From positions 5,778,001-5,842,000 of the forward strand of contig NZ_WSRO01000002.1 of the NCBI RefSeq assembly GCF_009769735.1: 64,000 nucleotides of DNA, written 5' to 3'. The notes beneath the pieces are model-generated. The model was not told the DNA's origin, did no database searches, and worked only from the letters and a program-made list of their open reading frames with translations. Source of the stretch: Streptomyces sp. BA2 (GTDB taxonomy: Bacteria; Actinomycetota; Actinomycetes; Streptomycetales; Streptomycetaceae). Of this stretch, positions 25,288-33,788 are shown in pieces. The first letter of the stretch is position 1, and each line of letters starts with the position of its first letter. Both the position numbers and the translations under genes were made by a program.

Positions 25288-25332
25288 GGGGGGACACGGG
25301 GGAAAACGGGGATCACGGGGGATCCACGGGGG
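25288..25332 (+). other. Five G-tracts downstream of sigQ (potential G-quadruplex)
   Basis: Runs of four to six G occur at 25288-25293, 25298-25302, 25308-25311, 25317-25321 and 25328-25332, with loops of 4-6 nt such as ACAC, AAAAC and ATCAC. They lie in the sigQ 3' untranslated region on the sense strand, just before a terminator hairpin. Confidence 0.7.
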
Positions 25333-25344
25333 AAACAAGTAGCG

Positions 25345-25375
25345 GGACCGGAAGGCCGGGGGGTCTTTCCGGTCC
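25345..25375 (+). terminator. Terminator of sigQ
   Basis: GGACCGGAAG (25345-25354) pairs with CTTTCCGGTCC (25365-25375) with one bulged T and a G-rich loop, followed by TTCTG. It closes the sigQ transcript. Confidence 0.75.
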
Positions 25376-25420
25376 TTCTGCTGTGTACGGGTGTGTACGG
25401 GTGCTTGTAGGCGCGCGGAG

Positions 25421-26059
25421 TTACGCGGCCTCGGCGCGAGCCTTGGCGCACCGGCCCGCGGCAGCGGCCGCGAGCCGCCCCAGGGCCTCGTCCTTCCCGC
25501 AGGGGTGAGCGCCGAGCGCGGTCTGCCGGGCGACGATCGCGCGCTCGGCCCGCATCAGCCGCCACCCGCGCCGCAGCAGGAACGCCACGGACTTGCGCCC
25601 CTCGCGCAGATCCCGCAGGAGCCGCCGCCGGAAAGTGGTGGACGGCCGCCCCCGGAGACAGAGCGCGTCGGCGAGCACGCCGATCTCCCGGCACCGCTCC
25701 ACGATGTCCGCCGCGAAGATCCCCTCCGCGATGAAGAGGGGCGTGCGCTCGATGTCCATCGCGGACTCGCCCGTACGCGAGCTGGTGGCGATGTCGTAGA
25801 CGGGGACGCGCGTACGTCCCGTGCGGCACAGCTGCTCGATGGCGGCGACGGCGACATCCGCGTCCCAGGATGCGGGAGAGTCCCAGTCGATGTCCGTGCT
25901 GCCGGGGACCTGCGGCAGTGTCGGGTCGTGACCCTCCTTGTAGAAGTCGTCGAGGCACAGGACGGGCAGCCCGGAGCGGGCGGCGAACGACGACTTGCCT
26001 GAGCCCGAGGGACCGGCGAGCAGCACGACTCGGGTGGGTATCGGGGGATGGGAACTCAC
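25421..26059 (-). CDS. Uridine kinase-like P-loop protein
   Basis: A 212-residue P-loop kinase: Walker A GPSGSGKSS at the N-terminus, LDDFYKEGHD matching the catalytic Asp/Tyr segment of uridine kinases, and DWDSPASWD, the substrate-binding stretch of that family. The C-terminal lid is Arg-rich (RRRLLRDLREGRKS). Phosphorylation of uridine or cytidine would return imported nucleosides to nucleotide pools, which suits the surrounding catabolic genes, but the regulon palindrome is absent here. GTG at 26059 is chosen as the nearest start before the fold; the ribosome-binding site is weak. Confidence 0.82.
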   Translation of the reverse strand: MSSHPPIPTRVVLLAGPSGSGKSSFAARSGLPVLCLDDFYKEGHDPTLPQVPGSTDIDWDSPASWDADVAVAAIEQLCRTGRTRVPVYDIATSSRTGESAMDIERTPLFIAEGIFAADIVERCREIGVLADALCLRGRPSTTFRRRLLRDLREGRKSVAFLLRRGWRLMRAERAIVARQTALGAHPCGKDEALGRLAAAAAGRCAKARAEAA

Positions 26060-26182
26060 GAGAGACCAGTGTGCTGCATTGAGCCGCCCAGGCGACCCGA
26101 AGGGTAGGGCTTTGGTGCCCGCATCACCCCTCAACTACGCTGTGTGCGCATCTGATTACTCAAGCGGATAAGGGCGGAACCC

Positions 26183-26584
26183 ATGGCACGGCACGCAACA
26201 GCCTCCAAGCACCTCTCCCGCGTCCTGCTGCGGGCGGGTCTGACGGTCAGCGTCGCGGGCACGGCGCTCGGCATCGGCGGCGCGGCGACGGCCAACGCCG
26301 CCCCGGCCCCCACGCCTCCGGCGTCCGAGAATCTGCCGGCCGCCGGGGCGGGGATGCTCCGGGCGGTGGAGGAGGTCACCGCCGGAGGGCTCGGGCCCGC
26401 CAAGGCGCTGAAGCTCAACCCGCTCGCGGGTACGGGGGCCGACCCGCTGGACAACGCCCTGGGCACCCAGATCGCGGACTTCAAGCCGATCTCGACGGCG
26501 CCGGTGACGGCCCCGCTGACTCAGGGCGCGGCGCTGGAGGACCTGCCACTGATCGGCCCGGCCACGAGTGTGCTGCCCGGCTAA
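26183..26584 (+). CDS. Small secreted Ala/Pro-rich protein
   Basis: A 133-residue protein with a Sec signal peptide (VLLRAGLTVSVAGTALGIGG, cleavage after ANA). The mature part is Pro/Ala-rich with LxPLxG-like segments (LNPLAG, DLPLIGP). Length, signal and composition resemble the secreted protein at 19908. No enzymatic motif or cysteine pair is visible. AAGGGCGG precedes the ATG. It is divergent from the uridine-kinase-like gene. Function unknown. Confidence 0.75.
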   Translation: MARHATASKHLSRVLLRAGLTVSVAGTALGIGGAATANAAPAPTPPASENLPAAGAGMLRAVEEVTAGGLGPAKALKLNPLAGTGADPLDNALGTQIADFKPISTAPVTAPLTQGAALEDLPLIGPATSVLPG

Positions 26585-26610
26585 GGGCTGCTGACGCGGC
26601 GCCCCCCCCG

Positions 26611-28119
26611 TCACCCCTGCCGCAGGGGGACTTCCCGCACCAGCCATGCCACCGCGAAGGCCGCCGCGCCAAGAATCGCGGCGCCGAGGGCCACGCCGTG
26701 CATGCCGCCGGTGACAGCTGTGCGCACCGTTTCCCGCACTCCCGCCGGCATCTTCCCGACCGCCTCGGGGGTCCATGCGGTGCCGCCCTCCGGCATACCG
26801 CCCGCTGTCAGGCGGTTCGCATAGACGGCGCCCATGACGGAGACGCCCAGTGAGCCGCCGATCGTGCGCAGGAGCGTGGTGGTGCCGGTGGCGGCGCCCA
26901 TGTCGCGCGGCTCCGCGCTGTTGATGGTGATGAGCAGGGTGCTCTGGATCAGGAAGCCCATGCCCGTGCCGAGCGCGAACGTCAGCGCGGAGGTCACGGC
27001 GGTGGGGGTGTCCGCGCCGACCGCGAGGAGCGCGAGGCCGCCGACGGCCGTCAAGGCGCCGCCGATGATGGTGTAGGCGCGGTAGCCGCCGCCCTTGGAC
27101 GTGATCCGGCCGAGCAGGAGTTGCGCCCCGAACATGCCTGCCATCAGCGGGAGCAGCAGCATGCCGCTGGCCGTGGACGAGGCTCCGCGTACGAACTGCA
27201 TGTACTGCGGCAGATACGAGGACGCCGCGAGCATGGCAGCGCCCACCAGGAAGGTGAGGACCTGGGCGAGGGTGAAGTTGCGGTCGGCGAAGAGCCGGGG
27301 CGGGATGACCGGTTCGGCCGCGCGCCGCTCGACCCGCGCGAACCAGACCAGGGATCCGGCGCCGATCACGCCGAGTCCGAGGATCTGCGGCGACGACCAG
27401 CCGTACGTCGTCCCGCCCCAACTGCCGAGGAGCGTCAGGGCGAGGATGCCCGTGGAGAGGAGGGCGGCGCCGGCGAAGTCGATGCGGGCCCTGACCCGCT
27501 CGGTGCGCAGGCGCAGCCGCAGGCCGATGATGAGCAGGGCGAGTCCGCCGATGGGGACGTTGACGTAGAAGACCCAGCGCCAGTCCAGTTGGTCGGTGAG
27601 GAAGCCGCCGAGCAGCGGTCCGCCGACCAGCGCCACGGGCATCATCGCGCCGACCATCGACTGCGAGCGGCCCGCCTGTGACGGCGGCAGCATGACGCCG
27701 ATGATCGAGATGGCGCCGACCATCAGGCCGCCCGCGCCGAGGCCCTGCACGGCGCGGAAGGCGATGAGCTGCCCCATGTCCTGGGCGAGCCCGGAGAGCA
27801 CGGAGCCCGCGAGGAACACCACGATCGACCAGATGAAGCTGCCCTTGCGCCCGTACAGGTCGCCGAGCTTGCCCCAGATGGGAGTGGAGACGGACGCGGT
27901 GAGCAGATAGGCGGTCACCACCCAGGAGAGGTGGTCGAGGCCGCCGAGGTCGCCGACGATGGTGGGCAGGGCGGTGCCCACGATCGTGCCGTCGAGCAGT
28001 CCGAGCATCAGGCCGAGCAGCAGCCCGAAGAGGACGAGCTTGGACGGGCCGCCCTCGGGGGGCGCCTGCGCGGCCTCCGGAGGCAGCGGGGTGCTCGTCT
28101 CTTCCGTACGTTGACTCAT
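26611..28119 (-). CDS. MFS drug exporter, 14-helix EmrB/QacA type
   Basis: A 502-residue transporter with about 14 membrane helices. Family landmarks are LGLLDGTIVGTALPTIVGDL in helix 1 and WGKLGDLYGRKGSF, motif A between helices 2 and 3. Members of this DHA2 family export drugs and natural products with proton antiport. It lies 28 bp downstream of the FMN reductase gene and is almost certainly cotranscribed, under the divergent TetR regulator. ATG at 28119 is preceded by a G-rich ribosome-binding site. Confidence 0.93.
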   Translation of the reverse strand: MSQRTEETSTPLPPEAAQAPPEGGPSKLVLFGLLLGLMLGLLDGTIVGTALPTIVGDLGGLDHLSWVVTAYLLTASVSTPIWGKLGDLYGRKGSFIWSIVVFLAGSVLSGLAQDMGQLIAFRAVQGLGAGGLMVGAISIIGVMLPPSQAGRSQSMVGAMMPVALVGGPLLGGFLTDQLDWRWVFYVNVPIGGLALLIIGLRLRLRTERVRARIDFAGAALLSTGILALTLLGSWGGTTYGWSSPQILGLGVIGAGSLVWFARVERRAAEPVIPPRLFADRNFTLAQVLTFLVGAAMLAASSYLPQYMQFVRGASSTASGMLLLPLMAGMFGAQLLLGRITSKGGGYRAYTIIGGALTAVGGLALLAVGADTPTAVTSALTFALGTGMGFLIQSTLLITINSAEPRDMGAATGTTTLLRTIGGSLGVSVMGAVYANRLTAGGMPEGGTAWTPEAVGKMPAGVRETVRTAVTGGMHGVALGAAILGAAAFAVAWLVREVPLRQG

Positions 28120-28147
28120 GGTCCCCCCAGCAGAGATTGATGTGCCG

Positions 28148-28747
28148 TCAGGCGGCGTACGGACGAACGGACTTGGCGTCCCGCAGCGCGTGAGCCCACC
28201 AGGCCAGCTGGTCGAGCAGGGCGTCGGCCGCCTTGTTCACGGCCGGGTCGTCGACGGTCCCGTCCGCGCCGAACCGGCCCCAGGCGTTGTGGAAGCTGAC
28301 CGTGTTGCGGATGGTCGTCGCGTTCAACTCGGCCATGACCACGCGGAGTTGCTCGACCGCGCGCAGGCCGCCGGAGAGGCCGCCGTAGGAGACGAAGGCG
28401 ATCGGCTTGCCGTGCCACTGCGTGTTGTGCCAGTCGATGGCGTTCTTCAGGGAGGCCGGGAAGCTGTGGTTGTACTCCGGCGTGACGAAGACGAACGCGT
28501 CGGCGGCCTCCAGGCGCGGTGACACCTGGGCGAGCGCCTCCTCGACGCCGGGTGCGGGCGGCTCCCCGAAGGCGGGCAGGACTGTGGGCAGCGGGGTCTC
28601 GGCGAGGTCGACCACATCGGCCTTCATGTCGTCGCGCCGGTCGAGGTGTCCCGTCAGCCACTGCGTGACGACGGGCGCGAAGCGGCCCTCGCGGGTGCTG
28701 CCGATGACCACGGCGATCTGTAGCGGCCGGTCGGTGCTGCTGGGCAT
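28148..28747 (-). CDS. NADPH-dependent FMN reductase
   Basis: A 199-residue flavodoxin-like protein. IAVVIGSTREGRF is the FMN phosphate-binding loop and FVTPEYNHSFPASLKNAIDW the isoalloxazine and dimer motif of the NADPH-FMN reductase/azoreductase family. It reduces FMN, quinones or xenobiotics using NADPH. ATG at 28747 is supported by AGGGGGA upstream; earlier starts fall into the operator region. With the efflux pump and TetR it forms a compact detoxification module. Confidence 0.92.
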   Translation of the reverse strand: MPSSTDRPLQIAVVIGSTREGRFAPVVTQWLTGHLDRRDDMKADVVDLAETPLPTVLPAFGEPPAPGVEEALAQVSPRLEAADAFVFVTPEYNHSFPASLKNAIDWHNTQWHGKPIAFVSYGGLSGGLRAVEQLRVVMAELNATTIRNTVSFHNAWGRFGADGTVDDPAVNKAADALLDQLAWWAHALRDAKSVRPYAA

Positions 28748-28798
28748 GGGTGTCCCCCTGGTCTGGGCGTGGTGAATGTGTACGGCGTATCGATGTGC

Positions 28799-28849
28799 GT
28801 ACAACGTACACGGCAGTGTGTACAGCGTCTACTGATGGATACGTTGTAC
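28799..28849. promoter_or_regulatory. Paired GTACAACGTA operators between FMN reductase and TetR genes
   Basis: GTACAACGTA (28799-28808) recurs as its exact reverse complement TACGTTGTAC at 28840-28849, 31 bp away. Each half has internal GTAC symmetry. A GTGTAC also occurs twice nearby. The block is AT-rich relative to its surroundings and centred between the divergent starts, as expected for TetR autoregulation. Confidence 0.75.
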
Positions 28850-28879
28850 GCTGAGCGCTCGACGGAGAGGAGCCCGGCT

Positions 28880-29614
28880 GTGGCTGGTCAGAAGAGGGAC
28901 GGCAAGGCGGCGCCGGACAAGTCGCTCTGGGAGCGCCTGGAACAGCCGGCCGCGCCCCGCGCCTCACTGACCCTGGAGCGGATCGGGGCCGTCGCGGTCG
29001 AGATCGCCGACGCGGAGGGCCTCGCCGCCGTCACCATGCGCCGGCTCGCCACGGAGCTGGGGGTCGCGCCGATGGCCGCGTACCGTCACGTCTCCGGCAA
29101 GGACGAACTGCGGGCACTGATGGCCGAGCGGCTCGCGGCCGAGATCGCGATCCCCGAGGAGCTGACCGGCTGGCGCGAGGTGCTGCGGGCCTTCGCCCTG
29201 CTGACCCGGGAGACGATGCGGCGGCACCCGTGGATGGGCCAGCTGCCCACGGCGACCTTCGTCCTCACCCCGGGCCGGCTGGCCATCGCCGAGCGGCAGT
29301 TGGCCGCGCTCGACGGCCTCGGCCTCGACGAGGACACGATGATGGTGGCGTTCCGCACCGTCAGCGCCTACGCCCACGGCGCTGCCTCGTCCGAAGTGGC
29401 CCTGCAGGAGTGGACCCAGGCCGAGGGCTGGTCGTCCGGCGCCGAGATCCGCAAGGGCCTCGCACCGCAGATGACGTACCTCATGGAGACAGGCCGCTAC
29501 CCCACGTACCGGCGCCACGGTCTGCGGGCGAGGCGCAAGGACGATCCGACCTGGGCGTTCGAGACGGGCCTGGAGTGCGTCCTCGACGGGATCGCGGCGC
29601 GGTTCGGCATCTGA
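28880..29614 (+). CDS. TetR-family regulator
   Basis: A 244-residue repressor. The helix-turn-helix is near residues 35-85 (TLERIGAVAVEIADAEGLAAVTMRRLATELGVAPMAAYRHV) with the characteristic AAYRHVSGKDEL. The ligand domain resembles the TetR_C_1 group found next to drug exporters. GTG at 28880 is chosen because GAGAGGAG lies 7 nt upstream; ATG at 28835 would place the operator inside the gene. It probably represses both itself and the divergent reductase-exporter operon. Confidence 0.92.
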   Translation: MAGQKRDGKAAPDKSLWERLEQPAAPRASLTLERIGAVAVEIADAEGLAAVTMRRLATELGVAPMAAYRHVSGKDELRALMAERLAAEIAIPEELTGWREVLRAFALLTRETMRRHPWMGQLPTATFVLTPGRLAIAERQLAALDGLGLDEDTMMVAFRTVSAYAHGAASSEVALQEWTQAEGWSSGAEIRKGLAPQMTYLMETGRYPTYRRHGLRARRKDDPTWAFETGLECVLDGIAARFGI

Positions 29615-29630
29615 CGGCAGCGGTGAAAGG

Positions 29631-29674
29631 GCGAAGCCCCGGCCCTCCTGGACGGAGGAGGGCCGGGGCTTCGC
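29631..29674. terminator. Very strong terminator between TetR and short ALDH genes
   Basis: Perfect 19-bp arms (29631-29649 and 29656-29674, starting GCGAAGCCCCGG) with a 6-nt loop lie between two convergent genes, so they can terminate both. Confidence 0.9.
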
Positions 29675-29693
29675 CGCGGGGAGATGGCTCGGG

Positions 29694-30584
29694 TCAGTAG
29701 GAGGAGCCGGACGCGCCCAGTGAACCCGTGGGGTGCCAGACCGTCTTGGTCTCCAGGAAGGCCGTCAGGCGGTGCGTGCCCGGATCCGCCGACCAGTCCA
29801 CAGCCTGTGGACGGACGACGCGCTTGAGGTTGTCCGCCGCCGCGACCTCGAGCTCCTTCGCCAGTACGTCGTCCTCGACGCCCGCGAGGTCGATCGCGTT
29901 CACGTCCTGGTGCGCGGCGAGCGACGGGGTGATCTCCGCCGTACGGCCGGACAGGATGTTCACGACGCCGCCCGGCAGGTCGGAGGTGGCGAGCACCTCG
30001 CCCAGCGAGAGCGCCGGGAGCGGGGAGTCCTCGCTCGCGATCACCACAGCTGTGTTGCCCGTCGCGATCACCGGAGCGATGACGGAAACCAGGCCGAGGA
30101 ACGACGACTTCTGCGGGGCGACGACCGTCACCACGCCCGTCGGCTCGGGCGAGGAGAGGTTGAAGAAGGGGCCCGCGACAGGGTTGCCGCCGCCCACGAT
30201 CTGGGCGATCTTGTCGGTCCAGCCCGCGTACCAGACCCAGCGGTCGATCGCGGCGTCCACGACGGCGGCGGCCTTCGACTTGGACAGGCCCTCGGCCTCG
30301 GCGACCTCGCGGACGAACTGGTCCTTGCGGCCCTCCAGCATCTCCGCGACGCGGTAGAGGATCTGGCCGCGCAGGTAGGCCGTCTTGCCCGCCCAGCCGC
30401 CCTGCGCCTTGCGCGCGGCCACGACCGCGTCACGCGCGTCCTTGCGGGACGACAGCGGGGCGTTGGCCAGCCACTTGTTCTTCGAGTCGGACACCTCGTA
30501 CACCCGGCCGCTCTCGCTGCGGGGGAACTTGCCCCCTACGTACAGCTTGTAGGTCTTGAAGACGCTCAAACGCTGCTCAGACAT
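29694..30584 (-). CDS. Truncated aldehyde dehydrogenase-like protein lacking the catalytic Cys
   Basis: A 296-residue protein that aligns with the N-terminal coenzyme-binding part of aldehyde dehydrogenases (KLYVGGKFPRSESGR, VVTVVAPQKSSFLGLVSVIAPVIATGN) but stops before the GQxC catalytic loop, ending GASGSSY. The Rossmann region is intact in outline, yet E and C of the active site are missing. Its start overlaps the end of the full ALDH gene by 8 bp, so it is coupled to it. Frame and codon use look normal, so it is a maintained short paralogue rather than a fresh pseudogene. It may act as a partner subunit of the full enzyme; that is inference. Confidence 0.85.
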   Translation of the reverse strand: MSEQRLSVFKTYKLYVGGKFPRSESGRVYEVSDSKNKWLANAPLSSRKDARDAVVAARKAQGGWAGKTAYLRGQILYRVAEMLEGRKDQFVREVAEAEGLSKSKAAAVVDAAIDRWVWYAGWTDKIAQIVGGGNPVAGPFFNLSSPEPTGVVTVVAPQKSSFLGLVSVIAPVIATGNTAVVIASEDSPLPALSLGEVLATSDLPGGVVNILSGRTAEITPSLAAHQDVNAIDLAGVEDDVLAKELEVAAADNLKRVVRPQAVDWSADPGTHRLTAFLETKTVWHPTGSLGASGSSY

Positions 30585-32031
30585 CGAGGTAAGCCTCCAG
30601 GCCGTGGCGGCCGCCCTCGCGGCCGTAACCCGATTCCTTGTAGCCGCCGAAGGGCGAGGTCGGGTCGAACTTGTTGAACGTGTTGGCCCAGATGACGCCC
30701 GCGCGCAGGCGATCGGCGACCGCGAGGATGCGGGAGCCCTTCTCCGTCCAGATGCCGGCGGAGAGGCCGTACTGGGTGTTGTTGGCCTTGGCGACGGCCT
30801 CTTCCGGCGTACGGAACGTGAGCACCGAGAGCACCGGGCCGAAGATCTCGTCGCGCGCGACGGTGTGCGCCTGCGTGACGTTCGTGAAGAGCGTCGGCGC
30901 GAACCAGTAGCCGGCGGAGGGGAGTTCGCACGGAGCGGACCAGCGCTCGGCGCCCTCGGCCTCGCCCGTCTCGGTGAGGGCCTTGATCCGGGCGAGCTGC
31001 TCGGCGGAGTTGATCGCGCCGATGTCGGTGTTCTTGTCCAGCGGGTCGCCCAGGCGCAGGGTGGTCAGGCGCCGCTTGAGGGCGTCGAGCACCTCGTCCT
31101 GGACCGACTCCTGTACGAGGAGGCGCGAGCCCGCGCAGCAGACCTGGCCCTGGTTGAAGAAGATGCCGGTGACGATGCCCTCGACGGCCTGGTCGATCGG
31201 GGCGTCGTCGAAGACGATGTTCGCGCCCTTGCCGCCCAGTTCGAGCGTGACCTTCTTGTCCGTGCCCGCGACCTGGCGTGCGATGGCCTTGCCGACGGCG
31301 GTCGAGCCGGTGAAGGCGACCTTGTTCACGTCCGGGTGTGCGGTCAGGGCCGCGCCCGCGTCGCCGTACCCGGGAAGGATGTTGACGACGCCCTTGGGCA
31401 GGCCCGCCTGGCGGCAGATGTCCGCGAAGAACAGGGCGCTCAGGGGCGTGGTCTCGGCGGGCTTCAGGACGACCGTGTTGCCCGTCGCGAGGGCCGGGGC
31501 GATCTTCCACGCCAGCATCAGGAGCGGGAAGTTCCAGGGGATGACCTGGCCCGCGACACCGAGCGGCTTCGGGTCCGCGCCGTACCCGGCGTGGTCGAGC
31601 TTGTCGGCCCAGCCCGCGTAGTAGAAGAAGTGCGCGGCGACCAGGGGGAGGTCGGCGTCGCGCGTCTCCTTGATGGGCTTTCCGTTGTCGAGGGTCTCCA
31701 GGACGGCCAGTTCGCGGCTGCGCTCCTGGATGATCCGCGCGATACGGAAGAGGTACTTGGCGCGCTCGGCGCCCGGCAGCGCCGACCACTTCTCGAACGC
31801 CTTGCGGGCGGCCTTCACCGCGCGGTCGACGTCTTCGGAGGATGCCTGCGCGACTTCGGAGAGGACCTCTTCGGTGGAGGGCGAGACGGTCTTGAAGACC
31901 TTGCCGTCCGCCGCCTCCACGAACTCGCCGTCGATGAAAAGGCCGTACGACGGCGCGATGTCGACGACGGAGCGGGACTCCGGCGCGGGGGCGTACTCGA
32001 AAGCCTTGGAGGCCGAAGGTGTGGAAGTCAT
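30577..32031 (-). CDS. Aldehyde dehydrogenase, probably for acetaldehyde from DeoC
   Basis: A 484-residue NAD(P)-dependent enzyme with the full active site: GQVIPWNFPL (coenzyme loop), catalytic base Glu264 (TLELGGKGA), nucleophile Cys298 in FFNQGQVCCAGS, and EIFGPVLSV. It begins 3 nt after the deoC stop. DeoC releases acetaldehyde from deoxyribose-5-phosphate, so oxidation to acetate by this enzyme is the natural reading of the operon. The substrate is inferred from context only. Confidence 0.92.
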   Translation of the reverse strand: MTSTPSASKAFEYAPAPESRSVVDIAPSYGLFIDGEFVEAADGKVFKTVSPSTEEVLSEVAQASSEDVDRAVKAARKAFEKWSALPGAERAKYLFRIARIIQERSRELAVLETLDNGKPIKETRDADLPLVAAHFFYYAGWADKLDHAGYGADPKPLGVAGQVIPWNFPLLMLAWKIAPALATGNTVVLKPAETTPLSALFFADICRQAGLPKGVVNILPGYGDAGAALTAHPDVNKVAFTGSTAVGKAIARQVAGTDKKVTLELGGKGANIVFDDAPIDQAVEGIVTGIFFNQGQVCCAGSRLLVQESVQDEVLDALKRRLTTLRLGDPLDKNTDIGAINSAEQLARIKALTETGEAEGAERWSAPCELPSAGYWFAPTLFTNVTQAHTVARDEIFGPVLSVLTFRTPEEAVAKANNTQYGLSAGIWTEKGSRILAVADRLRAGVIWANTFNKFDPTSPFGGYKESGYGREGGRHGLEAYLDV

Positions 32032-32034
32032 GGG

Positions 32035-33003
32035 TCAGTCCACCGTCACGTAGTCGGGGCCGGAGTAGCGGCCCGTGGCCAGCTTCTGGCGCTGCATCAG
32101 CAGGTCGTTGAGGAGCGATGAGGCGCCGAAGCGGAACCAGTGGTTGTCCAGCCAGTCCTCGCCCGCGGTCTCGTTCACCAGGACGAGGAACTTGATCGCG
32201 TCCTTGGAGGTGCGGATGCCGCCCGCGGGCTTCACCCCGACCTGTACCCCGGTCTGCTCGCGGAAGTCGCGTACGGCTTCCAGCATCAGGAGGGTGTTCG
32301 CGGGGGTGGCGTTGACGCCGACCTTGCCGGTCGAGGTCTTGATGAAGTCCGCGCCCGCGAGCATGCCGATCCAGGAGGCACGCCGGATGTTGTCGTACGT
32401 GGACAGCTCGCCGGTCTCGAAGATGACCTTGAGCCGGGCCTCGCCGGAGGCTTCCTTCACGGCGCGGATCTGCTCGAACACCGTCATGTAGTCACCGGCG
32501 AGGAAGGCGCCGCGGTCGATGACCATGTCGATCTCGTCGGCACCCGCGGTGACGGCCTCGCGGACGTCACCGAGCTTCACGCCGATGGCGGCGCGGCCCG
32601 CGGGGAAGGCGGTCGCGACGGAGGCGACCTTGACCCCGCTGTCGCCGACGGCCTCCTTGGCGGTGGCCACCATGTCCGGATAGACGCAGACCGCGGCGGT
32701 CTTCGGCGTGCCGCGGTCGGTCGGATCGGGGTGCACGGCCTTCGCGCCGAGCGCCCGGACCTTGCCCGGGGTGTCGGCGCCCTCCAGCGTCGTCAGGTCG
32801 ATCATCGAGATGGCGAGATCGATGGCGTACGCCTTCGCCGTGCTCTTGATCGAACGGGTGCCGAGCGCTGAGGCGCGCGCCTCCAGGCCGACCGTGTCGA
32901 CGCCGGGCAGCCCGTGGAGGAAGCGGCGCAGCGTGCGGTCCGACGCTGTGGCGTCCGCGAGCGCGTGTGCGGATGCAGTTGCGGGTGCAGTGGGCATGGT
33001 CAC
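32035..33003 (-). CDS. deoC: Deoxyribose-phosphate aldolase
   Basis: A 322-residue class I aldolase splitting 2-deoxyribose-5-phosphate into glyceraldehyde-3-phosphate and acetaldehyde. The Schiff-base Lys lies in ADFIKTSTGK and the second active-site Lys in GVKPAGGIR; VCVYPDM and EIDMVIDRGAF are family motifs. The N-terminus is extended relative to E. coli DeoC, common in actinobacteria. The GTG at 33003 follows the -10 box TATGCT by 6 nt, so a leaderless mRNA is predicted and no ribosome-binding site is needed. It heads an operon with two ALDH genes. Confidence 0.96.
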   Translation of the reverse strand: MTMPTAPATASAHALADATASDRTLRRFLHGLPGVDTVGLEARASALGTRSIKSTAKAYAIDLAISMIDLTTLEGADTPGKVRALGAKAVHPDPTDRGTPKTAAVCVYPDMVATAKEAVGDSGVKVASVATAFPAGRAAIGVKLGDVREAVTAGADEIDMVIDRGAFLAGDYMTVFEQIRAVKEASGEARLKVIFETGELSTYDNIRRASWIGMLAGADFIKTSTGKVGVNATPANTLLMLEAVRDFREQTGVQVGVKPAGGIRTSKDAIKFLVLVNETAGEDWLDNHWFRFGASSLLNDLLMQRQKLATGRYSGPDYVTVD

Positions 33004-33009
33004 GAGGGG

Positions 33010-33028
33010 AGCATATCTACGCGCGTAG
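33010..33028 (-). promoter_or_regulatory. Nucleoside-regulon operator and leaderless promoter of deoC
   Basis: A perfect CTACGCGCGTAG (33017-33028) is separated by a single base from the minus-strand -10 box TATGCT (33015-33010), which lies 6 nt before the GTG start. Binding at the palindrome would occlude the promoter. Confidence 0.75.
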
Positions 33029-33119
33029 CGGCTGTACAGAGGTGGGTCGCCCCAGGGGAATCCGTCGGGCGGGCGTCCCCGCGGCCGCCCCGCGGCGGAC
33101 CTCAGGCAGAATCAGGGGT

Positions 33120-33779
33120 ATGACCGACCCCCAGCCTCCCGTGGCGGAGCCCGAGTACCCCGAGTACAAGGACCGGACCTTCCGGTCGTCCGGCGGTATC
33201 GCCGGAGGCGTCCTGCTGCTCGCCCTCGGCGGCTGGCTCGGCATCGACGCGATGATCCGCGGGGAGGGCCGCACACCGTGGCTCGCGCTCGCCGGGCTGC
33301 TCCTGGCGGTGCCGATCGTCGTCGCCTTCACCGTGCGCCCCGCCGTGTACTCCAACGACGACCGGCTGCGCATCCGCAATCCCTTCCGGACGATCACCCT
33401 GCCGTGGGCCGCCGTCGCGACCCTGCGCTCCGGGTACTCGAACGAAGTCCTCACCCAGTCCGGCACCAAGTACCAGCTCTGGGCCATCCCGGTCTCCCTG
33501 CGCGGCCGCAAGAAGGCCGCGAGGAGGAGTTCGCAGGGGGCGGCCGCTGGTGACCCGAGCGTCGGCGGCCCGGGTCTCCGTGCTTCGCTGAGGCCCGGTC
33601 AGTCGTCGTCCCCACGCGCCGCCGGCGACCAGATCATGGACGACCTGCGCGAACTCTCCGAGCAGCGGGCCGGAGCGGAGTCCGCGCAGGGCGAGCCCGT
33701 GGTGCGCTGGGCTTACGAGATCCTCGCGCCCGCCGTCGCCGGTGCGGTGCTGCTCGCGGTGGTGCTGGCCGTCGCCTAG
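33120..33779 (+). CDS. PH-domain membrane protein
   Basis: A 219-residue protein. Two membrane helices near residues 25-70 (GGVLLLALGGWLGIDAM and WLALAGLLLAVPIVVAFTV) precede a bacterial PH domain (VYSNDDRLRIRNPFRTITLPW through YQLWAIPVSLRG). A Ser/Ala/Gly-rich linker and a C-terminal helix follow. Such proteins are widespread in actinobacteria and lack an assigned role. ATG at 33120. It ends 9 bp from the convergent mannosyltransferase gene. Confidence 0.8.
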   Translation: MTDPQPPVAEPEYPEYKDRTFRSSGGIAGGVLLLALGGWLGIDAMIRGEGRTPWLALAGLLLAVPIVVAFTVRPAVYSNDDRLRIRNPFRTITLPWAAVATLRSGYSNEVLTQSGTKYQLWAIPVSLRGRKKAARRSSQGAAAGDPSVGGPGLRASLRPGQSSSPRAAGDQIMDDLRELSEQRAGAESAQGEPVVRWAYEILAPAVAGAVLLAVVLAVA

Positions 33780-33788
33780 GGGCCGGGC

